Shown here piece after piece: positions 9,184 through 22,786 of a stretch of 64,000 bases of DNA; positions within the stretch are counted from its first letter, which is position 1; every line of letters begins with the position of its first letter. A program made the translations under genes and the position numbers. Origin of the DNA: Hyaloperonospora brassicae (taxonomy: Eukaryota; Oomycota; Peronosporomycetes; Peronosporales; Peronosporaceae); NCBI GenBank assembly GCA_947650285.1, contig CANTFL010001315.1, positions 558,001-622,000 of the forward strand. Direction: 5' to 3'. The notes under the pieces are model-generated. The model saw nothing but the letters and a program-made list of their open reading frames with translations, searched no databases and had not been told where the DNA came from.

Positions 9184-11718
9184 GACCGCTGGGTGTATCT
9201 GGTAGCTACAGTGGGTGATGCCAACTGCACGTGCCCGACGACTCCGTTCAGCCAACCAATGGCGAACGTCCCAATTGGTCCGATTTTCAGCAAATTGGAA
9301 CACCTAGCAGCGAAAAGCAGCGTAGTCTCGCTGGCCATGGTCGTATGCGGCTTATACAGCATAGCAAGGCAGGTTTATGAGGATCCAGCGTACGGACGCA
9401 GTACTCGAATATCTCCATGGAAGAATTCCAGGGAAAATCGATGCAATAATCATCATCTCTTTTCAATGACGTGCTTCAGGGCTCAACGTACCGGCTGTTC
9501 AACTGCCGGAACGGGCATCATGTGTAGCATAATGGCCTTTCCTGGGCGCGTAATGACCCGATGATCCAAGCGCGAGCAATAACCTTCGATTGCCTACAGC
9601 ATTCGTCACCAATCTCGGTTGTCAAGTCTTCTGCCTAGAGCTTGAGGGGAGCGTGGCCACAGCAGGCGTGCTCGATTGGTCCACCTATGCTCCACCCAGT
9701 CGAACAGATAGGTCACGGCAAGACGCTCGACCTTGTGGGTGTATTGTCCACTGGTGCAAAGTTGCGGCGCTTTGTTCATGGTAACAAAAGCCCTCTCGGA
9801 GTAAACGACTGTATCGTCGTCAATGCCAATTTTGAGTTTACAACGTGGACCCCAAGCCACTGCAGCTTAGCGGCTTGTGCATCGTTCATAACTGATGGGT
9901 CGTTGTCGGTTTTGTTGTCGGAATCGCCTCGCGATATCTCCATGATCTTTGATGTGTCTATATCACAAGCTTGTGGGTAATGAATGTACAGACATTCCTA
10001 CGTCTTTAGCCTGCTGGCTTGGTTGCATACGTTTGAACAAGGATGGATGTAGAGAGTCGATCGAACACGATTCGGACACGCACATGCGTCCTGTGTTCTG
10101 TGAGTTGCATGTCTGCGTCTGATAGAAGGACATCTTGCCGCCCGGGTTCGTTTGGCTTCCCGCAGGTTGGACCCGTGTGATACAATGTTGTGAGGGATGC
10201 AAGAACAGTACGACAAGTTGGCGAAACGCCACGTATTCGCTAGAAAGACTCTACGTCTACCCCGCTTTGCGAACGCGATGGCCTTCTCAGAACTTCCAAC
10301 AGCATCCACATCGGTCGCCACCCATGCGCCACAAAACAGGTAGAGTGATGTGACTGTGCCGTTCGGTAGGCCAAAAAACAATCGAAGTACGTCTCTCGGT
10401 GAATTTCACACCACGAATGAGCTGAATCCAAAGCCAAACAGCGTATGGATCTCATGGCTGATGCCGGATCCGACCCTGTGAGTAGTCATCTAGATATCAC
10501 AATGCATGTGCAACGTCTCTAGCCACTTTGTCCGGTCAAATGAGCCAAGTCTTGCAAGTGCAGGAAAAGTGACGAACACATTGCGTACACTGGTTGTAAG
10601 ACAATGCGTAGTTGGCAACCTGACTCGGCTCTCTGACTGACATCAAATACAAAGTGCACTGCAATCGTGTGTGCATCAATACGTGCACGATTGATCATTT
10701 TGGCACGACTGCGCTACAAAAGAACTCGTACTGTCCGTATCATGTAGTTCTACCAATCTGCTCCACTCGGACGTAAACGGAACTCCAGACGTGGCAGGAC
10801 GAGGTAGCACGACGGGTCAGTAGAAGTAGTCGGAGACCGGGTGTACGGCATTCATCCTAGACATGACATCATAAGCTGTAAACACGCTGCGTAACCTGTC
10901 GCTTCACTCTATTCGTTGCGAGTTCTCTCGTACTTGTTGGCTTCGCTTTCCAGTATAGCTCCAAGTATGTGAAACACTACGAGCAAGGTATTCCAGCAGT
11001 AACAACAAGCATCCGCTGCGAACCGTACAAATACTCCTTTCAGACCTTCGCTGCATAGGTTTTCGTTCGGTGCAACAAGGTCTTTTACAATACAGAGTAG
11101 CAGCCAAGCGCCTGTCCGATCGTAACATGTCATACATCAGGGATATGTCTGCAGTCCACAACGCGGCGATTGCTGTCCGTAGAACGGATCGTCACTAGCT
11201 ACAAACCCACACGACAAGCATCTGTCCGTCTTCGACACACATCGCTCGATGACACATCCGGCATGGAAACGACTATGCTGTCAGTGACGATCTTACCAAT
11301 CTCGTCGGTGGTACCAGTTTCGTCGTAGTGTGGGCGAGTAAAGAGTATGAGAGCGCCTCTGAAACCACAACCAGGATGAAAACGCCATCAGCTTGTCTCG
11401 ATGCGAGCATGTGGTGGGTAGATGGAATGCGCCAACGCTGTCTTTAGTTGGACCTCACGTACATTGTTGGAAACATGCATCAAGCAATTACATCGTGTCG
11501 GGTACGACCTCTCGGCACATGTGTTTGATAACAAGCATGATGTACTCAGCACAGCAGGAAGGTTGCGTAACACTCTCTGTGCGTGAACAAACGATGGCTG
11601 ATGACTCTACAACAAATGGACATGCGCTCTTCGAGACACAAAAGTGAATTACAACCACGTCATCGTGTTTCCGACTACGCCATGATGACATGTGCTACCA
11701 TTTTTGTTCTTCACCCCG
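9184..11718. other. 2.5-kb gap, unrecognised
   Basis: No complete gene is seen. Minus-strand frames near 9606-9980 read like a damaged coding region with several stops. Another near 10904-11161 is similar. They could be transposon relics, but no diagnostic motif is visible. Confidence 0.4.
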
Positions 11719-12942
11719 CTATGAATGTTTCCTACTCCAGGCCTTGGCCACCAATTCCTCAATCGCGTAAAAATTAACCAGCCCTTCTACCTCCAACTTG
11801 TCATGTACGAACTTCGGTGTTTTCTTCTCAACGAACCATTGATAAACCAGTACAGCCTGTAACTGCCTTGCCCACTCCTTACCCTCCTCACTTTCCCCAC
11901 GTATCAGTTGGACGATCATCGATGACAGAGCCTCCTCCCCATAGCATGACTTGAGCACATCGACCCATGCCTTGTATTCCGAGCCAAGATATTGGTGATA
12001 ATTACGTGCGTACACCTCCCAAGTCCTTCGCTCTGGGTGGTCGTAAACTTTCGCCACATCAGTGTCCAGCATGAGCAGCTTGAACACGTCTTGAGGAGGC
12101 ACACGTTTCTCCAGCCATCGGTCAGTTAACATCGTTTGCAGATCGTTGGCCAACCTACTGGTGAATTCGTCTTGTTTCGCCGCTGCCAGTAGCCACGAGA
12201 GCGTCTCGTCAAAATAGCGGCGGCAAAGAACCTCAAAGAGTTCCTCTTTCGTTAACAAACAATGTCTACTGGCGTACCGAAGCCAAATGCGGAATGTAAG
12301 ATGGTTCACATGGTCGGCCACGTGGAGCTTGAACATACCAAAGATTGCACCTTCGCTGATGCCGGCTGCCTTCCACTGTTTCATCTGCTTCTTCTGAAGA
12401 TTGGTGAAAAGGATTTCGGCTGGAGACTTCTTGACTTGAGGCTCGTGTCGAGACTGACGTTTCGCCACTTCAACCATCTTCGCCTCTTCAATCATCTTTG
12501 CCAGATCGTCTGGATTGTAGTGCTGCGTCAAAATCAGCAGTATTGATTCCTTCTTATCAGGAAACTTAGAGTTGAAATCGTTCAGATGCGCGGCCCAGAC
12601 AAGGAACTTGGGTTCCTGAAAAAGACTCTTGCCGCGCTCGTTGAGGCAAAGTTGCATAAACGCATCCTCCATAGGCGTCATCTCGCGTAACGATTCCAGA
12701 TGAATGGCTTGGCTGTCTACAAGACGGATCGGTCGAATCAACTTAAGAACACGTTCAACGAAGGGCGATCGTTCTTCAGCTTGCCCGGCCGTGGAGGACG
12801 GAATGCGCCTGCTGGAAGTGGGTCGAGTTATATTCAGCGAACCAGGCCGAGTAGAGGCAGTGGGTGTCGAGTCTGGCGCCTCCGAATGCACACTCGCGAA
12901 GTAGACGGTCGTGCACAGGAGAAGGGAGACGGATGGACGCAT
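11719..12942 (-). CDS. Secreted WY-domain effector, EER leader without a canonical RXLR
   Basis: Intronless, 407 residues from the ATG at 12942. Residues 1 to about 20 form a signal peptide (MRPSVSLLLCTTVYFASVHS). A short linker rich in Ser, Thr and Pro leads to SRRIPSS at 44-50 and an EER at 56-58. The position where RXLR is expected holds RRIP, so the cleavage motif is lost or degenerate. The rest is alpha-helical, with W/Y/L spacing of the WY fold: blocks around FLVWAAHL, WKAAGISEGAIFGMFKL, RWLEKRVPPQDVFKLLMLD and YQWFVEKKTPKFVHDKL, probably three or more WY units. Such proteins are secreted at the haustorial interface and act inside plant cells. The target cannot be read from sequence. 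The frame continues upstream of this ATG, but only this start gives a signal peptide. It sits at the edge of a repeat-rich region. Confidence 0.85.
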   Translation of the reverse strand: MRPSVSLLLCTTVYFASVHSEAPDSTPTASTRPGSLNITRPTSSRRIPSSTAGQAEERSPFVERVLKLIRPIRLVDSQAIHLESLREMTPMEDAFMQLCLNERGKSLFQEPKFLVWAAHLNDFNSKFPDKKESILLILTQHYNPDDLAKMIEEAKMVEVAKRQSRHEPQVKKSPAEILFTNLQKKQMKQWKAAGISEGAIFGMFKLHVADHVNHLTFRIWLRYASRHCLLTKEELFEVLCRRYFDETLSWLLAAAKQDEFTSRLANDLQTMLTDRWLEKRVPPQDVFKLLMLDTDVAKVYDHPERRTWEVYARNYHQYLGSEYKAWVDVLKSCYGEEALSSMIVQLIRGESEEGKEWARQLQAVLVYQWFVEKKTPKFVHDKLEVEGLVNFYAIEELVAKAWSRKHS

Positions 12943-13404
12943 TGCTGTGTATAGCAAACGTGCTGGGTCTTGGACTGGAGCTGACCAACGACGATGGAGC
13001 GCAAAGTGAAGCGTAGAGGGGCCGCACTTGACAATGACGATCAAAGCGGAGATAGCTGTGCAGGCGAACTGAACCGTCGAGTGGCTTGGGAGGCTTTAGT
13101 TGACCGAAAGACGGGAAATCGCGAAGTGACGCATGTCAGTTGTTGTCGGGAATGAAGACTAGGCACTATTGCACATCTATTAATGTGTTCATAACGCTGA
13201 GCAAGCAATGTGAGTAAGCTTGATCGACCAAGTGGACGTGTTTTCACGTGTCGCGTGTCAGGTCGTAATCTGCGATCGGAGTTCGGAAGGGAACTTGCCT
13301 GAGGCTCATCACCATCCTGGATGAGGTGAGTCTCAGCCAGATCAGTAAATGCAATTTTGTATGCATACGCTTCTAGAAGTCTTTTTTCGCTGCGTGCGAG
13401 CTTG

Positions 13405-13600
13405 ATGACGCCGACTTGCGTGTGAGTTCGGATGACGAGCAGGATTGCGCACCTTGGAGTTCATTCATAGGCACACAGCCTCTCCGCTGCCGCTTGATGA
13501 CGCTAGATTGCGCTGCGCCTGATCATGACGCCGACTTGAGTGTGGGTTTGGATGACGACCAGATGATTTGCACATCTTGAGTTCAGCTTCTGGTCTGCCT
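13405..13600. repeat. Imperfect tandem duplication, 120-bp unit
   Basis: Two copies of a segment that begins ATGACGCCGACTTG and ends near TTGAGTTCA start at 13405 and 13525. They differ at scattered positions. Confidence 0.7.
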
Positions 13601-15966
13601 CGTGAAGCAAAAGATGCTGATCGCACAAGGGTTACACAACGTGCTGGTTTGCCATTCCATCTACACATAATGTTGAGTGAATCTGCCGTGATCCAATGCC
13701 AGTGCTTATCGATATGCGTGCAACGCACCCCAACCTCGTGGTATCCATTTCCCAACGTGTGCCTCTATCAACAACGGCCAAGCGACGAAGGCCGACGAGC
13801 CGGGCAAACGGGCCTATCTCTGTGCGAGCCGGGCAAACGGTTCTTTCTCTATGCGACATCTCATCTTCAGTAGGGCCCAGGTTCAAGGGGGAGGCGTTCT
13901 TGCTGTCGCGTGCGCTACGGGAGGCAGCGCAGCGTGCAACCCGAAACGGAGCAATAATCAAGACACCCCGAAGGAAGAGCTCGGCAAATGCAGTTGTCAC
14001 CCCCCCACTTAGTTCCTGCTATTCTACGCCAGCCTTGAGCTCCCCGGTCCAGTCGCCGAGCAAGCTTCCCGGTCCCACGAAGAGAACGTGCCTAGAACGT
14101 GATTTAATCGGACCCGTCCAGGCTCGTCAGCGGCCCATCGGGACTTATCGGAGTGGTAGAAGGCGTTTCCAGCGGCTTCAGCGCCCTGTCTACACCCCGG
14201 GCTGGATACCCGATTTCACACGCCCTGTGCGAAATGTTCCCCGTGACGCCCGCCGTCTCGAGCCAGCAGACTGAGTCAGCCAGGAGGAGAATGAAGTAGT
14301 CTAGGTAGGAGCACACCGATATTGTATAGGCATAAGGCCAAATCGACGTTGAGGTTCTCTCTCTCTCTTCTCAGTGGTATCCAGCTTGTCTCCGGTGGCT
14401 CTTTTTCGGCTACTCATCTTTTTTGCAGTCCGAGACGCTGTGACACGTATCTCATTGGAATGTGGTCGCGTGCAGATTATGTTGCAGCACGAGATAGGCC
14501 ATAGCAGGACGAGGAAGGTACAGCAGGGACAGCCTCGCAGTCGCATAAACAGTGTCCTGCGAAAAAGAACGTTTTGTGCTGGAGTCGCCACCTCCCATGG
14601 CTTCTACTGTTTCTACAGCAGACAATCGAGTGACGTGGCTCATTACACTGTTGCTATTGCTCCTGGTTTAAGAAAGTCAGAGGATGCGATGGTTTAACTG
14701 TCACGAGACTCGGCATTCTCACCAGTCTGTGTGAATCTAGCAACGCGCCGGAACAGCATCGTCGAACAATCAGTCTGCAGGTCGTATTATCAGAAAGAGG
14801 CTATCGATCTTATCGACTACGTCATTACGCTAGGTTGTCGGTAAGACTGATAATGATAGGCAATCGACTAGCATTCCCGAAAGCAGCGAAAAATTTGGGC
14901 CGCCCTGGAATTTATTGTGCAGTAGGCCGGTTGTAGTACGAATGAAGTCTCCGAGTCTTGATGGCAAGCGCTTATACACGACAAGGGGATATTCAAATAA
15001 TCTCTACAAGGTGCGAGGTCGCTTCTCACTCATCATGGATCGCGCAGGCCTCCATTTGCACACACGAATCTTTCACGGAGGCCCAACCACTTGGCCTTAC
15101 TTCAAAGTAGACAATATCATATACTAATATGCGCTAAGAAAGAGATTCGGCCCCCCTTATATATCTGCAATCTAAGGCATCATCCAATTCGAATGTTGCA
15201 GTCTTTTTTTACAAATGCCAACACATTCGTACAACCTTGACCTTTTTCCACTTGTGCTGTCCAAGAAAATAAGCTCCTTTCTTGTACCCATACCTCTTTC
15301 TGCACGTTTTGCCGTTATAGGCGTATCCGAAAAATCGAAGCGAAAGAATTCTGACTTACAAAGCTCTAAGAAATTATTCTTGTAAGTAGCTGCCGCTTTT
15401 GTAGTAAATTTTCCGTTTTTTACATTATCAATTCTCTCTTGTGACAGCTCACAGGTATTGAAAATCATTGCGGTGATCCTTTCGCTCACCTCAAAACAAA
15501 GAAAACAGACTTGAGTGTACGTTTGACGATAAATAGCTGCAATGTGTAGCGGGTAGCTTACGCTTACTTGATGACAAGGAAGGCACCTGCATTGATAAAA
15601 GCGTAGACGGGTATACCAGAATCGCTTGTACACTATCGCGGAGAAGGAGCGTATAATTAACAAACGTACCGCCTCGTTGCATATTGGAAAAACAGCATTT
15701 ATTACAATGAAAGTTTTCTACAACTATTTGTTCTAAACCCTCCTTCAGTTACTTTCTTATTGCACATGCGCAGACTGACTAGATGCTCGCTACTCATCAA
15801 GTGTAACGAGGCACTAGAAGCTTGCACTGACACAGCATTAGCTACTCACGCTACCTACAGTGTGAGCAGGTTGATCTTTACGTCACACATGCTATAAGTG
15901 CAGAGAAAAGGTGGATCCAGTAAACGAGCACGCTTCGTAGAAGGAACCAGCAGGATTGTATTTTAT

Positions 15967-16190
15967 TATATAGTTCAGTCTCCTAAAATAGAATCGTTTT
16001 GAGCTTGCATTGACTATGATGAAATACAAACTCCTGATACAGCTACCTGCTCGCCACCCGCCGCGCGCGTCTAGCGGTGATTGGCAATCAATTTATTTGG
16101 CTGATTAGCTGATACCAACCAATGAATGGAACAGAGACGTACATTAGTTTCGACGGTAATCTCCTTCAACATTTACTTACCAAAGTAAAT
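15967..16190 (-). repeat. LTR-like fragment, copy A
   Basis: Shares the core CACCC(N)n-GCGCGC-GTC-AGC-GTGATTGG with copies at 27590-27897, 28585-28843 and (reversed) 39445-39510. The sequence is diverged and no terminus is visible here. Confidence 0.45.
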
Positions 16191-19100
16191 ATTGAAGTCG
16201 CATTATCAATCTAGAACATATTCTCGTTGACCCGTTTTTGGTGTCAATGACATATAACGAGCTCTTCATTTCCCTGCTTCTGTCACTTCTAACTACAGAC
16301 ATTATTTGCGTCACATAGCCTATACCGTCCAGTGCGTAGCGTGTTAGCTTCTGCTCACTATTTAAATTAAATAAATATTGTTGAACATTGTCCTTCACCG
16401 GATTGCTGAGAACATAAATCACAGTAAGTAAATCTGATCGCACAACATCGAAAAGACAATTCATGCAAATACAGTCGAGTCTTAGGACAGAACATGACCA
16501 AAGAATATCGTAATAAAAATTGCGCATCGATCCACCGATATTTTGATCCTCGTGGAGGCCATGTGTTTGTCTCATTGCCATCGCTTAGGTCAAAAAAGCC
16601 AAATGTTCGTCCTCGGTTGGTTATTAGAGATAAAGAACAAGTCCTAGGAAGCGTCCTTCGTAAAGAACTATGCCAGCTAACGGCAATGAACTCTACGCCT
16701 AATACTGATGAAGGGAGAAGTGAAAAAAGCGAAGGCATCGTTATCGTCGCGCTACCAGTCAATGTTTGATAAAAAAGATGATACCATCACGACAACACTC
16801 CAATAAAAATTATAAAACTGTGTATCAACAAAAACTGGCTTTGCGTTTGTTTAAACATTGCATTACAAGGGCACTAATATGGTGACACCAAATAAGACAA
16901 CGTCGACGGGAGGATGACGACCAACAATCTTCGTCAAGTCGAAAGGAATGATGAAAATCGGCGTTCTATGCTGACGATGAAGACACTTTATGCACATAAA
17001 AACAGCATCACACGGGTTATCGATGGACTATGCGTGGCGGCCAAGGTTTACAGATTCGACAACGAGCGGGGGAAATTGCTAAACATTCGGTCCCATGTAG
17101 AGAGCAAAAAAGGACCGTCAAGTGCAAGGGCAAGCGATGAAAGTCTTACGATGCAGTCAAGGGATTAATCAGCTCACACGGGCTAGATAAGACGCACCAT
17201 ACTTGAAAATGAGCGGTGTGGATTTTTCTTGATGGTCTTTAAGAAGAATGCCGAGAGCTTATGTTGCCAGGTGCTCACGAAGACGCAGCAAAGGTGTAGC
17301 ATACTTAGTGATGCCTCCATGGAAAATCAATGCTCCCACATCGACCAGTCAGCAAGGTCAAATTACTAGTCGGCTAGACGTCAAGAAAATGAACTTGTGC
17401 GTAACATTCTACAACGCCTGACCGGTTTCGCGTGCACGGAGAAGATCCAATACGATAAGGAGGCGAGGAAAGAGACGAACATGCTTGACATTTACTGCTT
17501 CATGGAGGCATTAACGTCTTGATACTTTTTATTTGTCCGGAACAAGTCGACGGCACTCCAATGTGTCGAGAAGATTATCATACATCGCCCACTCGACAAG
17601 AAAAGAAAGCAGTATAATCGAGTGAGCTTAAGTCAAACCCGGGTTACTCGGTGAAGTGAAAGCTTAAAAATGCATCAACGAAGAAGCGGAATGCCAGCGT
17701 CCGACGATCGAGAGTGAACGAGAAGGACGGTACGAAGGCCGCCACAACGACAACCGCAGCAGCAGTGTAAAAAACCGTATTGTTAGAGCAGGCAACTAAT
17801 CTCGTCGGGATGATAGAAAAAGTGGTCGATATATCAATCGAAGAACGGCGCTTGTCGCAGCAAAGACCAAATATATGGAAAAACACTCGATGAGGAGGTG
17901 GTGAAGAGATACCACCGTTCAGTATGACTAGTGGAATAGAGAAATGGGATCTGAATACAAGAGAGATCAGTTCTGGATCCGGTTCGGACCACGTGAAGGC
18001 GGATATTGAAGTAGCTCGGCCACCCCGAATTCACAATAGGCGAAGGTCATCTTGTCCACGCCCAAAGTCAATAGACCACCCTGAGAAAAACTAAAGTTGA
18101 CATGAAACTACAAGATCAGATGTATTCTGATAGTTATTTCTCGAAAGCATTGAAGTTTAGAACTATGCGCCGCGTGTGACGCATCAGAACGTTATGCTCA
18201 CTTTGACTGAAGTCGCTGCAAGATTGCCAGTTCAGAAATTGGAGCGATAAAAACTATTTACACGACTAGGAAAGCAGCCAGTTCATAAAGTGGAGCGTTA
18301 AGAACTATTTACGCGATTAGAAAATAGCACCAAGTTCGTCAAGTCGTCGATCAATATGGCTATAGTTTTTGAAGGTCAGTTCGACATCTATTCGTCGGAC
18401 CACTTTTAATTTACCAGGATCGACAAATCTGACTGGGTCGGGTGACAACGGGATGTTACATTCCATTAGACCATCAGAGGACGCCAACAATGGTTCGTGT
18501 ATGTTGATACAAGAACGGCCCAAGTTATCGTAAAATGGGAAGGTGAACGACCACACCGTCTTTATACAATGAACGACAAAGTGGTGGTGAGTGGGATGGT
18601 GGGGAGATCAGAAGGTTGACGAACCAGGTTAAGCACAGATAAAGATTGGATCGACAGAAATGAGACCGTATCGGAAAAGTGCCCGGGTTCGTAATACTCG
18701 ATACATTTTGACCGTCGCGTGTAAGTGAGAGCCCTCACCGTAGCAGCGACTAATGAAGAACGAACGAAGATGATTTGGACACTCGTACTCTAAATTCAGC
18801 AATGCGTGAGTTGAATGGAAAAAGCACAAGGTTGTAAAGTTGGGTGACACGCAGATGAAAGTTCATGGTATCAGGAGGTCAACGGTACTTACTGCAACAC
18901 GAGCCACCTCAATATTTATTTTGCTTGGAAAAAGGCCTTCGTAGTGTAATGAATGCAACATCACCACAGGCCTAGGCATAATTCTGGCGACTAATTTTAT
19001 GGCCCTTGCGAACTGAACGTCCAAAGAAATGTGTACAACACGCCGGCCAGACTTCAGATGGCATTGTAGCTCCACTGCTCTGGTCTTGATAGCAGCCGAT

Positions 19101-21696
19101 GAAATCGAAATCGAAACCGACCTTATTGATGGAACGTGTGAGTCATTGAGTAGTACATGACAGATGTTTGAAGAACTAGAATTCCAGATTCAACACCCTA
19201 GCGGAGTGATTCCAGAAATGTAAATTCGACGGCTGCCTTCACTGCTGCAGACGAAAAACATGAAGGGAAAAGCGACGACAGTTTGGCTGGCCAACATTCT
19301 AACAAGACACACAGTCTGACCAGCACATTTCCCTCTTACTCTATTAGATCCACACAAATGGCCGCCTCATTGCAAAGGCGATATGGCCGCGCCAACGCTT
19401 GTAGTATCGGTGGTGGTACGTGCTAGCCTATGTAGACGGGTGGACAAAATAGTAATGCAAAACGACGAGGTGATGCTTGAAGAGTTGTGATCTCTCTAGC
19501 AACAAGCAGTAGAGCGACGAGCTTATGCCAACGAGAGGTTTAGTGCATAGCAACTCAACACTTAAGTATGGTGGATATGAGCTTATGGATAACAACATTG
19601 ACGGCAGTGACATAATACCCTGGATTGTCAGACCATCCCCGCCATTCTTACCGAGTCTGTAATCGTTTTTACAGCATCAGAAATCGTTCGACGGTTTGTA
19701 TTTATGTGGACTTTCGTTCTTTTCAGAGACCAAGACGACATTTCAACCATAGAAATGAGATTTTCGTCGCATTTTCGTCGAAGAATCGCGAACATGATTC
19801 GTTTTAAATACAAGAATAGAGTCAGCCCAGCGAAGCGACGTAAATACAGACCAGCAGTGGTGATATGAGAGCAACATGCGGTTCCAATAGGGTATATTAG
19901 CTCCCACAGATCCGAGTGACGACCTATCACTACAAGACACCCTAATGTGCCTATCTTATAATGAACAGTAATATTATAATAAGCCAAACTTCTGCACAAG
20001 ATATCATCCCTATCCGACAAGAGGCCGGACAAGGTGACTTATGCTTCGTTCGGTGAGCTCAATAGAAACATGCTTTCCGCATAAGAGAGAAATAACCGTC
20101 TGTATCATGACGCCGTGAATAAATGTGCAACAACCGAATCTGTTAACTATATGCAAATGTCGGACGATGGACACTGTTGATTACGCTCACACACTTCCTA
20201 TCAATTAAAAATCATTGCACTGTATACTACCACATACCAAATAATACTATGTCGGCTCACGATGAGCCGTAAGAATAACAGATACAAACATGGTCAAAGA
20301 AGCACTATCGAATCGTAACTAAAATCGAAAACACACTTTACCTCAATAAAATGGACTGGTGCGACATTGACATCCAAGAACATTATCGTATACATCAACC
20401 TACTCCACAATTGACTTCACCACCGTGCAGATCTGTACGATCTGCGAGATCACTACTGATGGAGAAGGTATACTGTCTCGCCGAATCTGTCGACTCCACA
20501 GATATTGAGTGTACATAACACAAATGGAGTGGATATACGCTTGTGTGTCGGCTTGTAAATAGTCAGTGAAGTTACAAGTAGCCTGGAAAACGCGAAGCCT
20601 ATAGTTGATGTTCTGTTTATGGATTCGGAGAGATAGCAACAGTACTTATTATAGGAGCAAACATAATCTCTCAACAACTAGTCGGCAATGCGCTGTGAAC
20701 TATTGTGTACCCCCAAAGAATATTGGCAGAAGCCATCTGAAGCCATGCAATGACCTGAGTATTAGAAAGATATCCACTTGTAAACCGTAGTGTCGAATGC
20801 TCACACTATCACTACCAAATGACTACCTATATTAAATTTGAAGATGTATGCCGCGCTGACATCAAGTCTGGCTTTGACCAACGCATGTCCAATAACCGAG
20901 TCAAAGATATGTTTCCAAATGGCGAGACGGATTTGTGTGGATGATAATGTTCGGACGTCATTCGATCTTCACGATAATTTTTCGATAAAAAATTAAATGA
21001 TTGCCTGATGACTCTCGATGCATCGAAGGAATCGTGTTACACGATAATAACATCCATATATATATGCATATTGAATTATAAGATATATTACGCTGACAGT
21101 TCCTGTAACGGGGTTACACGTCGACTGGTAGTCGACAATAGGTGTGGTACACACAAGGAATGGGATCCCCTTTCATAGTGATATTAGAACACAGTATCAA
21201 TTGTTAAAGACTGATGTCTGCCAACCATCGATTACGAGATCTTTTGAGAGGTTTATGTAGGACATTAGCGAGTAGGTTAATTATCGTTGTTCTAAGGTGT
21301 TCTTTTAGTTTAAAAGAAGAAATGAAATTAAGTTCCCATTTTGATCAACAAAAGACACGTGCCTCTTTGAGGCGTCTTGTGATCGTGGAGGAGATAGCAA
21401 CGTCTTGTTAAGGCATCTACTCCTTGTGCACTCTGTGCGTTTGATTCTTTGGATCGTTTGGCCCCCCTGGAACAGGGACCGTAAGCTCTCCGAGCTTGTT
21501 GACTCCTTGAGTCGGTTCCTATGAACCGAACCTTAGCTCTCGGATCTGTTTACTCTTCGAGTCGGGTACGTAGAACCAATGTTGCTCGTAGAGCGTTAAG
21601 TCTTCCTCTGACTTGAGGAGCTGTATAGCTCCGCTACACTTGGTATCACTCGTAGTCAATCTACGCCTGATTCGTTAAGACTGATCCTCTGAGAGG

Positions 21697-22728
21697 ATGG
21701 TAAAATCCTCACTCCTCTCCGAGGCCCAAAAGGTCACGCTTGATAAGCTGACCGCGGCAGTAGGCCCTGAGTATGTGGAGTTTCTAGCTGAACAAGGTCC
21801 CGATGTGCTCAATGCACGAGCCGAGACCTTCATGCAGTATGAAACGGCCCTGTTAGGGCAGGTTAAAAATTAAGTAGCGTCGGATATGCCGATACGCTAC
21901 TTGGCAATGCCACCAGAAGAGGCTAAGCCTCGTTCCCTTCGGGTGGACGTTCAACCTTACTCCGGGAAGGAGGGGGAAACCTCACCCTCTGGATCCGTGA
22001 GATTGAGGTGGCCATGAGCTCTGGCCTATTCTCACTGGAGTACCAGCGGGTCTCGCTGGATATCTCCAAGCTCGATGGAAGAGCTAGAGAGTGGGCTCTG
22101 ACGTGTGGCACGTCGGCCGACTTGGCGTTTCCCACATGGGATTCGCTCAAGTTAGACCTATTGCGAGTTTTATCGCCGCCTACACAGGCTTACCGCGTGC
22201 GCTCACGCTTCTTGTCCACCCGTCAGGTTAAGAATGAGTTAACGGGTTATGTTGAAGAGTTGAGAACTCTTATGGCTGCTTTGAAGTCTGACCCTCTCCC
22301 TGAGACAGTCTGTGTGACTGTCTTCATGGAAGGTCTTTGTAATGACGTTGCCAAGACCGAGGTGTTTCGAGTCCATCCCTCTTCTTTTGAGAAAGCTGCT
22401 AGCATCGCTCAAATTACTGAGCATAACTTCAAGTCGGCCAGACTTGGTCGGAATGGGTCCAACCCAAGCTTTGCGAGGGCAACCTCTGCGGGCACCTCGG
22501 CTTACTGAAAGCCAGAACCGATGGATCTCAGCCATGCTGAAGATGAAGGTGAAGCGAAGCCTCATGTTGCAGAGCAAAGACATGAAGTGAGACGTTGTTG
22601 TATGCGCGGAATCACTAAACACTTGCGTCCCACTTGTGCTTTGCGTAAGCAATTACCGAATCCTATGGGTCGAAATCCCAGCCCCAACCAGAAACCGGGT
22701 ATGGCACGGGGAAACGTCGACACTCAGT
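21697..22728 (+). pseudogene. gypsy gag remnant
   Basis: The frame opens at 21697, is broken by TAA at 21871, then continues through PIRYLAMPPEEAKP to a frameshift in a G-run near 21970. It resumes with LTLWIREIEVAMSS and the retrotransposon gag core to the stop at 22506. A degenerate CCHC-like zinc knuckle (CCMRGITKHLRPTC) follows in another frame near 22600. It would have encoded the particle-forming nucleocapsid protein. Confidence 0.8.
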
Positions 22729-22786
22729 AGTTGCGAAGCGCCCTACTTGGGTAGAACTAAGATCTGTAACTTCTATACGAGGTATA

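Larger units (their letters stand above)
12943..21103. other. 8-kb gene-poor, repeat-rich stretch
   Basis: No intact gene is seen. A minus-strand frame of 163 codons at 15172-15663 and overlapping minus frames at 16177-16762 and 18317-19940 look like decayed coding DNA, but they carry no motif I recognise. Base composition becomes clearly AT-rich after about 14.7 kb. Transposon remains are the simplest explanation. Confidence 0.4.
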
